A DNA stretch of 12,444 nt. Source: Halolacustris sp051744345. GTDB taxonomy: Bacteria; Actinomycetota; Humimicrobiia; Humimicrobiales; Humimicrobiaceae. The stretch is taken from positions 1 through 12,444 of the forward strand of contig JBNJCW010000058.1 in assembly GCA_051744345.1 (NCBI GenBank), in the 5' to 3' direction. The position numbers were made by a program, and so were the translations under genes. The notes beneath the pieces are model-generated. The model made no database searches and had not been told where the DNA came from. It saw only the letters and a list, made by a program, of their open reading frames with translations. Of this stretch, positions 7,938 to 12,444 are shown piece by piece (positions within the stretch are counted from its first letter, which is position 1; the number at the start of each line of letters is the position of its first letter).

Positions 7938-8146
7938 CAGAGATGGTGGGGCAAGCGCGAAACTGCCGCAAGGCAGGTTAGCCCGAAACCCAATAGCGTA
8001 AATTGGGGGTGGCCAGGCTGTTTTTCCACCATAAAATACAGCAGCAAAGGGATTGCTAACCCTACAGCTTTTACCGCTTACAGTTAAGCAGCTTAGGATT
8101 TACAGGCTTACTGCTTACCATTAAACATAGGGCTCCGAATCTCTGC
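7937..8146 (+). ncRNA. Candidate structured RNA (~210 nt, multi-helix, family unassigned)
   Basis: No credible protein is encoded here, but the sequence has a nested set of perfect helices. The closing helix is GCAGAG (7937-7942) with CTCTGC (8141-8146). Next is ATGGTGG (7943-7949) with CCACCAT (8026-8032), enclosing CTGCC-GCAA-GGCAG (7963-7976, GNRA tetraloop on the plus strand) and CCCAAT/ATTGGG (7989-7994 with 8002-8007, 7-nt loop), itself flanked by AGCC/GGCT (7980-7983, 8016-8019). A further arm is TAAGCAG (8085-8091) with CTGCTTA (8111-8117). The GNRA loop favours the plus strand. The inner domain (GNRA-capped arm, then TGGCCAGGCTG) faintly recalls GEMM/c-di-GMP-I riboswitches, but the conserved GCAAAGCC core is absent and no gene follows. 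Large bacterial ncRNA classes of about 210 nt, such as raiA RNA, are another possibility. No clear promoter was found; it may be processed from the upstream gene's transcript. Confidence 0.5.
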
Positions 8147-8309
8147 CGGCAAGAGCCTGGTTAATTGTAATTTAGAGCCAAGGAAAATAATTATCTCCCT
8201 TGGCAGACGGCGGTCTAGCGTATCCCAAGTTCGATTTGAAAACAGGGTAATCCCATAAACACGGGCTTGTGCTGCATTTCAGATCCCAAAAATAGGTCAC
8301 TACAACCTT
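8147..8309. other. Non-coding gap with hairpins; probable end region of the IS1634 remnant
   Basis: No open frame is supported. Two perfect hairpins are adjacent: GCCAAGG/CCTTGGC (8177-8183 with 8198-8204, 14-nt A/T-rich loop) and AGAC-GGCG-GTCT (8205-8216). Neither is followed by a T-run on the plus strand. Bases 8217-8309 lie downstream of the transposase C-terminus, and TGTAGTGACC on the minus strand just past its stop looks like IS terminal untranslated sequence. The exact IS end cannot be set because the opposite end of that element is missing. Confidence 0.35.
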
Positions 8310-9054
8310 TTAAAGCTTAAGATGGACTTTACCCAGGGGATCCTTTATCCCCAGCATATCATATATCTTACTGTGGTGTGGTTCAGGGGTTGAGGATACC
8401 CTGATGTTATGAATTGCTCCATTCTTATCAGACATAATAACTGTGGTCCTCATATGGGTGGATAGCTCACTACGTATGGTGGCCCAGATTTTATGGCAGC
8501 CCTTTCTTTTTAGAGCAAGCTCTATGGTATTTAGAAGGTGGTAGGAAAGTACTGATATAAAAGGATAGGCAGCACATCTATCTTGCCTCTGGTGGTATAC
8601 CGGCCTAAGTCCCAAGTCAGTTTTTAGGGAGCGGAACGAAGATTCCACCCGGGTTAGGCTGTGGTAGGATTTAAGTATATCTTCTGCAGCCATATCCTTG
8701 TGGACAGTCTCTATTACGTAGCATCCGGTTAAGGTGCCTCTATCTTCCCTCTCTGTTTTCTTTTTTTTTAACCTCTATAGAAGTTACCCTTTTCCCATCC
8801 TCTGTGGGTATTGTGGCTATATCATAATATTTTGAAACTGATGGGTACCTCTGCATTATCCTTACAATTCTAACCTGTACTTTATTGGGAACTAACACAT
8901 TTCCTTTTTCAACTGATGCCTTTAGACTATTGGCATCCTCTAAGAATCTTTTCTCTTTTAGGGCGTCCATAGCCTCTTCTTTTTCCTTTTTAGCTTTGCT
9001 TGCCACAAGGAGTCTGGCGGTGGCCTTATGTTCTATCTTTTTGAAATATAAAGG
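8310..9054 (-). pseudogene. IS1634-type (IS4 superfamily) transposase, N-terminally truncated and frameshifted
   Basis: Two minus-strand frames together make the C-terminal part of a DDE transposase of the IS1634 kind. The upstream part (9054 to about 8761) has LYFKKIEHK, the basic KAKKEKEEAMDALKEK stretch and a KYYDIATI segment. The downstream part, read in the next frame, begins GTLTGCYVIETVHKDM before the ATG at 8693 and continues SYHSLTRVESSFRSLKTDL, which holds the catalytic Glu with E-x6-K spacing, then the usual HLLNTIELALKRKG and a complete C-terminus. The frame changes within a run of nine A residues (8769-8761 on this strand): removing one A would join the frames. Roughly the first 300 residues, including the first two catalytic Asp, are missing, because an IS1595-type element begins at 9055. 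It cannot encode an active enzyme. Confidence 0.8.
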
Positions 9055-9557
9055 GGGGTAGTTGGTTAGCTCCACCTCTGCTACAATACAAAAAGAAACT
9101 TTTAGCATGAGGAAAAAAACCTTGAAATTGGCATTAGTACCAGGACTTGACTACCCAAATACTTACCGGGGATTTGTGGAAATGTTTACTGACGATAATG
9201 CTTGTGCGGCATTCTTGGAAAAATTGCGTTGGCCCGAAGGATTTATTTGTCCTGCATGCAAGAAATCTTTAACTCCATGGAACGAAAGCCGCAGAAGATT
9301 GGCTTGTGCAATTTGTCGCCACCAGACATCCGTGACTGCAGAAACGATCTTTGATAAAACAAGAACACCGCTAACGACTTGGTTTGAGGCAGCCTGGCAC
9401 TTAACCACGGCTAAGAACGGTATGACGGCTAAAACCTTAGAGCGTACTCTGGGTACAAGCTACCGCGTAGCTTGGACAATGCTGCAGCGCTTTCAGGTGG
9501 CGATGGTGGATGCTTAAACGTAAGCAGTTACCAGGTGATGTTGAAGTAGACTACCCC
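9055..9557 (+). mobile_element. Short IS1595-family derivative with 8-bp terminal inverted repeats
   Basis: GGGGTAGT (9055-9062) and its exact complement ACTACCCC (9550-9557) bracket the N-terminal half of an IS1595 transposase. The transposase similarity stops exactly where the right repeat begins (after GDVEVD), as expected if an internal deletion fused coding sequence to the right end. The flanks TATAAAGG and TATAATTA share TATAA at the start, a weak hint of the 8-bp target duplication typical of this family. It interrupts the IS1634 remnant on its left. Only the repeat and transposase pieces are seen directly; the element boundaries are inferred. Confidence 0.5.
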
Positions 9558-9566
9558 TATAATTAA
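9107..9566 (+). pseudogene. IS1595-family transposase, N-terminal half only, frameshifted
   Basis: From an ATG at 9107 the frame encodes an N-terminal IS1595 transposase: NTYRGFVEMFTDDNACAAFL, then LRWPEGFICPAC with a zinc ribbon (CPAC ... CAIC), HQTSVTAETIFDKTRTPL and WHLTTAKNGMTAKTLERTLG, all typical of the family. It stops at TAA 9515-9517 after FQVAMVDA. The expected continuation is in the +1 frame from about 9510: KRKQLPGDVEVD, which ends at the first catalytic Asp and then runs into the terminal repeat and a stop at 9564-9566. So the gene has one frameshift and has lost the rest of the DDE domain. The frame is open upstream to 9062, but those residues do not look like family sequence, and 9107 gives the natural N-terminus. 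It is inactive on its own. Confidence 0.82.
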
Positions 9567-9582
9567 AATAAAAAATCCTCTT

Positions 9583-9651
9583 AAAGCCTTATATAGCAGG
9601 GGTTTTGGGGTGTTAGTCCTTCAGCTATGCTGTCAAACTAACGTGGGCTTT
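9583..9651. other. Imperfect long hairpin in the gap after the IS1595 derivative
   Basis: AAAGCC (9583-9588) pairs with GGCTTT (9646-9651). Inside are GTTAGT/ACTAAC (9612-9617 with 9637-9642) and CAGC-TAT-GCTG (9622-9632), the last two separated by symmetrical 4-nt bulges. The 5' arm also contains an unpaired G-rich stretch with two GGGG runs. It could be a terminator for read-through from the IS region (T-run TTTT at 9649-9652), an element-end hairpin, or a small RNA. No coding frame is convincing. Confidence 0.3.
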
Positions 9652-9672
9652 TATCAATATAATAAAAAACCT

Positions 9673-9720
9673 TTGACAGAGGTTAAAAATTATAGTATTT
9701 TTGTATTCTAAATACAAAAA
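9673..9720 (+). promoter_or_regulatory. Promoter with downstream palindromic operator for the first AAA_14 ATPase
   Basis: TTGACA (9673-9678), a 17-base spacer and TATTTT (9696-9701) form a plausible promoter. A perfect 10-bp inverted repeat, TTTTTGTATT-CTA-AATACAAAAA (9698-9720), overlaps the -10 and the likely transcription start. A repressor dimer bound there would block transcription of the gene at 9761. The palindrome is exact; the regulatory role is inferred. Confidence 0.45.
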
Positions 9721-9760
9721 ATAGAGTATATTTTTTATTATTAACACAAGAAGTGAGAAA

Positions 9761-10912
9761 ATGGAAATTATAAAACGTTATTTTAAAAGTCCAAAAAACA
9801 GCTATTTTCTTTTTGGACCCAGAGGAACAGGAAAAACAACCTGGCTAAAAACAAATTGTAAAAATGAATTGATTATAGATCTTTTAGATCCAGGCATATA
9901 TCGAAGATATAAGGCAAGGCCCGAAAGACTTAAAGAACTTATAGAGGGAAATCCCGATAAAAGAAATGTGATTATCGATGAAGTTCAGAAAATACCTGAA
10001 TTATTAGATGTTGTGCATTTAATTATAGAAGAAAAACCTGAATTAAGATTTATTCTAACAGGTTCAAGTGCCAGGAAAATAAAACAAAAGGGAGTTGACC
10101 TTCTTGCAGGAAGAGCTGTTGTCTGTTCACTTCATCCTTTTATGGCATCTGAATTAGGGGATAGATTCGATTTGAAAAAAGCCTTATCTACGGGCCTTCT
10201 TCCTTTAGTTTACTATACTCAAAACCCTATATACACACTAAATGCTTATATCACTCTTTATATGAAAGAAGAAATCCAGATGGAAGGATTCATTAGAGAT
10301 ATTGGAAGCTTTGCAAGATTTTTAGAAGCTATAAGTTTTTCCCATGGAACAGTACTTAACCTCAATAATGTAGCCAGGGAATGTGAGGTTAAAAGAGAGA
10401 CTGTGGGAGGTTATATTGAAATTCTTTATGATCTATTAATGGCATATTCTTTACCTGTTTTTACAAAAAGATCTAAACGGGCTGTTATAAAACATCCAAA
10501 ATTCTACTTTTTTGATTCCGGTGTATTTCGTATAATAAGGCCTGCCGGTCCCCTTGATCGGCCTGGTGAGATTGATGGGCCTAATCTTGAGGGTCTTGTT
10601 TCTCAACATATAAGAGCATGGATCGATTATAGTCATTTATCTTGTAAATTGTATTATTGGAGAACAAAAGCCGGGACTGAAGTTGATTTTATAGTTTATG
10701 GTGAAGATGGTTTTTGGGCAATAGAGGTTAAAAACACAAGAAATGTTTATAGGAATGAGCTGCGACCTTTGAAAACATTTTGTAATGATTATCCAAAATG
10801 TAAGCCCATATTTGTTTACAGAGGGAATGAAAAACTTCTAATTGATAATATATTGTGTATACCATGCGATACTTTTTTAAAAAGCATTAAACCCGGTAAA
10901 CCTATTCTTTAA
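9761..10912 (+). CDS. AAA_14/DUF4143 family ATPase with PD-(D/E)XK-like C-terminal domain
   Basis: A 383-residue P-loop protein of the widespread but poorly understood AAA_14-DUF4143 group. Seen in the sequence: Walker A GPRGTGKTT at 19-27; Walker B NVIIDEVQKIPELL near residue 70, where the DE pair is typical; a sensor-1 LTGSSARK near residue 100; LLAGRA followed by a hydrophobic stretch; a winged-helix-like LNNVARECEVKRETVGGYIEIL; YFFDSGVF; and a C-terminal nuclease-like motif TEVDFIV ... AIEVK near residue 300-320, the Asp and Glu-x-Lys of a PD-(D/E)XK fold. The length is normal for the family and no break is seen. A GAAGTGAG lies a few bases before the ATG. Codons are much more AT-rich than in the hdr operon, which suggests transfer. 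Members sit in accessory islands, and links to toxin-antitoxin-like or defence roles are suspected but not proven. Confidence 0.85.
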   Translation: MEIIKRYFKSPKNSYFLFGPRGTGKTTWLKTNCKNELIIDLLDPGIYRRYKARPERLKELIEGNPDKRNVIIDEVQKIPELLDVVHLIIEEKPELRFILTGSSARKIKQKGVDLLAGRAVVCSLHPFMASELGDRFDLKKALSTGLLPLVYYTQNPIYTLNAYITLYMKEEIQMEGFIRDIGSFARFLEAISFSHGTVLNLNNVARECEVKRETVGGYIEILYDLLMAYSLPVFTKRSKRAVIKHPKFYFFDSGVFRIIRPAGPLDRPGEIDGPNLEGLVSQHIRAWIDYSHLSCKLYYWRTKAGTEVDFIVYGEDGFWAIEVKNTRNVYRNELRPLKTFCNDYPKCKPIFVYRGNEKLLIDNILCIPCDTFLKSIKPGKPIL

Positions 10913-10938
10913 TCAATCAGGTCAAAGCCCCGTTATAC

Positions 10939-10948
10939 TTGGCTCCCC
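10939..10948. repeat. Left copy of direct repeat TTGGCTCCCC
   Basis: A GC-rich 10-mer in AT-rich sequence, repeated exactly in the same orientation at 11847-11856, so the two copies bracket the NYN gene and its hairpin leader. On the minus strand the repeat reads GGGGAGCCA(A), like the 3' end of some tRNA genes. Confidence 0.4.
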
Positions 10949-11033
10949 TAAGTAATGAAATTTCGAACCAAATTTTAATGGAATTAATTAAATTACAGAT
11001 TTCTATAAAATATAATAAAACTTATTAGCCCTT

Positions 11034-11723
11034 TTAAAATTTAGAATATTCTTCAGGCATTTTTACAATTAACTTCCCTGAAGCATCATATATCTCCGGA
11101 AATGAGTGGCCAATGAAATCATTAAAATTTAGATTTATAACATTAAATCTTTTTTTGTCCTGGTCATAACAAGCACTTTTTAAACTTTTAATCGGCTTCA
11201 AATTAACAACTTTATGCTCATATGGTGGAGTTATTAAAAATGGGACTACATTAAATAACTCTTTAATGGTCTTTAACACGGGTGCAAAATCATTATCCCC
11301 TGACATTAAAAAACACTTATCAAATTTATTTAAATAAGCATCTTTTAAGAGAAAAAGGGATATATTTACATCAGTTTGTTTTTCTTCCCTTGTATTAAAA
11401 AATTTATTACCTTTATAATTACAGCCTTTAACCTTACATAGTTTTTTCTTTCTACTGAAGTATCCTTTTACAATTTTAATACCCTGAGATTCTAATGCTG
11501 TAATATATTGGTTATGCCTTTTAACCGTATCTTGGCCGAAGTCTTGGGTTATTGCTGTAAAAAAATAAATATTAGATATTTCTTCATCAGGTTTTAAAAG
11601 AGAGGTAAAAAGATTTCTATAATTCAGCCATTTATAACTGATTCCAGTCTTTTTTTGGTATTCATTTATACGATGATAAATATTAAAACCATCGATCTAG
11701 AAGCTTATTTTTGATTTTCCCAT
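11034..11723 (-). pseudogene. NYN-domain (PIN-like) ribonuclease with in-frame TAG at codon 9
   Basis: From an ATG at 11723 the frame reads MGKSKISF, then TAG (11699-11697), then IDGFNIYHRI and 220 more codons without another stop. The protein is a typical stand-alone NYN RNase: first-strand Asp in IDGFN (codon 11), KWLNYRNL, IYFFTAI, VKRHNQYITALESQGI, a CKVKGC cysteine pair, KQTDVNISLFLL with a second acidic site, and FLMSGDNDFAP with the last acidic pair. Family members normally have an aromatic or hydrophobic residue before IDGFN, so Tyr (TAT/TAC) mutated to TAG is the simplest history. The first internal ATG (11306) would leave only 90 residues and lose most catalytic Asp. TAG is a real stop elsewhere here, so this is probably a fresh nonsense mutation. 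Suppression, a sequencing error or a non-ATG start near codon 10 are alternatives. Confidence 0.75.
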
Positions 11724-11739
11724 GAATATATATACATAT

Positions 11740-11797
11740 AAAAATCCCCTGGCCGTAACACTGTTACCCAGGGGGTCCTATGATTCATCATCATAGG
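11740..11797 (-). terminator. Tandem hairpins and T-run just upstream of the NYN gene
   Basis: Reading toward the NYN gene, hairpin 1 pairs CCTATGAT with ATCATAGG (11777-11784, 11790-11797). Two bases later hairpin 2 pairs CCCCTGG with CCAGGGG (11746-11752, 11768-11774) and has an inner GTAAC-ACT-GTTAC stem. TTTTT (via ATTTTTATATG) follows, only about 20 bases before the NYN ATG. Hairpin 2 plus the T-run has the form of an intrinsic terminator on the minus strand. On the plus strand, hairpin 1 is followed by ATTTTTATT and could stop transcription the other way. Confidence 0.5.
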
Positions 11798-11846
11798 GAT
11801 GCATTTTTATTATATAAAAATAATTAAGATTTTGTAAAACTTCATA

Positions 11847-11856
11847 TTGGCTCCCC
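11847..11856. repeat. Right copy of direct repeat TTGGCTCCCC
   Basis: Second exact copy of the 10-mer at 10939-10948, same orientation. Here the minus strand continues the match to a tRNA 3' end further (TCCGGGGAGCCA), resembling the acceptor end of a tRNA such as tRNA-Asn. No intact tRNA surrounds it. Confidence 0.4.
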
Positions 11857-11950
11857 GGACTGAACAATATTGATAACAACAATTGGTCCTATTATCACCC
11901 TGAAAATAAGATACTTTTTCTATTTCTGATTATTTAATATTATATGTTTG

Positions 11951-11994
11951 TATCGTATATATATTTGACAATATATACGATAATGTCGTATAAT
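11951..11994 (+). promoter_or_regulatory. Strong promoter overlapped by a perfect 12-bp palindromic operator
   Basis: TTGACA (11965-11970), an 18-base spacer and TATAAT (11989-11994) are both consensus. Arms TATCGTATATAT (11951-11962) and ATATATACGATA (11971-11982) are exact inverted repeats with an 8-base spacer that contains the whole -35. A partial third copy (GTCGTATA) runs into the -10. Binding there would directly occlude RNA polymerase. AAAGGTGG (12008-12015) then serves the ATG at 12023. Confidence 0.7.
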
Positions 11995-12022
11995 AACTAA
12001 AGATTTGAAAAGGTGGTTAAAA

Positions 12023-12444
12023 ATGGAAAGTATTAGCGAACTGTTATATAGGTATAACCCATGGTGGGAAACGGATTATGAGTTACAGGGAATATATGAG
12101 AGAAACGTCGTTGACCTTATTCTAAATAAGCTTAATTCAAGGGATATAATAATTCTAACCGGGTTGAGACGTGTTGGCAAAACTACAGTTTTTAAGTTAT
12201 TAATAAAAAGATTATTAAAAGACAGAGGCATTAATCAAAATAAAATATTTTATATAAGTCTTGATGATTACCTTTTATCTAAAAAAAGCATAGTTGAGAT
12301 AATCGATGAATACAGAAGGATTCACAGGATTCCTTTCTCTGAAAAAATTTTTGTTTTTCTTGATGAGATCACTTATAAAAAAGACTACGAGATACAGCTT
12401 AAGAATCTCTATGATTCCGGAAATGTAAAAATCTTTGCAAGCTC
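12023..12444 (+). CDS. AAA_14-type ATPase (partial, 3' end outside window)
   Basis: An open frame of 140 codons reaching the window edge, too incomplete at its 3' end to show the whole protein. It begins MESISELLYRYNPWWE, a start typical of AAA_14/DUF4143 ATPases of the 'YNPWW' type, followed by Walker A LTGLRRVGKTT (about residues 45-55), KIFYISLDDYLL, Walker B KIFVFLDEITYKKDY near residue 110, and the start of sensor 1 (KIFASS) at the edge. It is a different subgroup from the ATPase at 9761, whose P-loop is GPRGTGKTT, so these are two diverged relatives and not a duplication. The start is fixed by AAAGGTGG eight bases upstream. It has its own consensus promoter and operator and reads away from the NYN gene. 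Its partner genes, if any, lie beyond the window. Family call good; function unknown. Confidence 0.82.
   Translation, partial: MESISELLYRYNPWWETDYELQGIYERNVVDLILNKLNSRDIIILTGLRRVGKTTVFKLLIKRLLKDRGINQNKIFYISLDDYLLSKKSIVEIIDEYRRIHRIPFSEKIFVFLDEITYKKDYEIQLKNLYDSGNVKIFAS

Noticed and set aside
7943..8032. c-di-GMP-I (GEMM) riboswitch
   Set aside because: A GNRA-capped arm and TGGCCAGGCTG are suggestive, but the conserved GCAAAGCC core between the arms is missing and no gene lies downstream on the same strand. Kept only as an unassigned RNA.
9062..9106. Earlier ATG start (9062) for the IS1595 transposase
   Set aside because: The extra residues overlap the terminal repeat region and do not resemble family N-termini; ATG 9107 gives the expected start.
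10939..10975. tRNA gene on the minus strand (GGTTCGAAA followed by GGGGAGCCA)
   Set aside because: The spacing between the T-loop-like and acceptor-like pieces is about five bases too long, no T stem forms, and no D or anticodon arm is present.
11697..11699. Reassigned TAG codon or pyrrolysine in the NYN gene
   Set aside because: TAG terminates hdrC and the gene at 7413 in this window, and no recoding element or suppressor tRNA is visible. A nonsense mutation is simpler.
1..12444. CRISPR array
   Set aside because: No regularly spaced direct repeats of 23-40 bases were found on reading through the window.

Overview
The window looks like a piece of chromosome from an uncultivated strictly anaerobic bacterium. 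The reasons are a long run of iron-sulfur and flavin electron-transfer genes of the heterodisulfide reductase (Hdr) type, bacterial -35/-10 promoters, Shine-Dalgarno sites, and bacterial insertion-sequence remnants. TAG is used as an ordinary stop (hdrC, the 7413 gene), so no code change is needed. I cannot name the phylum.

Positions 1-7110 (minus strand) are one compact operon, transcribed from about 7150 down past position 1: hdrC, hdrB, hdrA, an mvhD/flxD-type 2Fe-2S protein, and two KPCD-motif 4Fe-4S proteins in the flxC and flxB positions, the last cut by the window edge. Gaps are 2 to 24 bases. The order matches hdrCBA-flxDCBA loci, in which an NAD(P)H module (FlxA, expected just outside the window) feeds an electron-bifurcating HdrABC. 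The notable part is HdrA. It is 1130 residues long because a complete GltD/NfnB-like NAD(P)H:flavin module of roughly 480 residues sits inside the normal HdrA fold. The predicted complex could therefore hold two pyridine-nucleotide sites.

Positions 7111-7412 are an AT-rich divergent promoter region. A coiled-coil-rich gene that resembles the DIP1984 family follows (7413-7937). Starting at its stop codon is a protein-free segment (7937-8146) that folds on paper into a closed multi-helix RNA of about 210 nt with a GNRA-capped hairpin. It is a good candidate for a structured ncRNA that I cannot assign to a family.

From about 8150 to the end the window becomes an AT-rich accessory region. It holds a broken IS1634-type transposase (8310-9054), a short IS1595-type element with matching 8-bp ends and a truncated transposase (9055-9557), an AAA_14/DUF4143 ATPase (9761-10912), a NYN-domain RNase gene interrupted by one in-frame TAG (11034-11723), a pair of stacked hairpins just upstream of that RNase, and a second AAA_14-type ATPase running off the end (12023-). 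Both ATPase genes have a TTGACA promoter with a perfect palindrome at or next to it, suggesting repression by DNA-binding regulators not seen here. All function calls are from reading sequence motifs; no database search was run.
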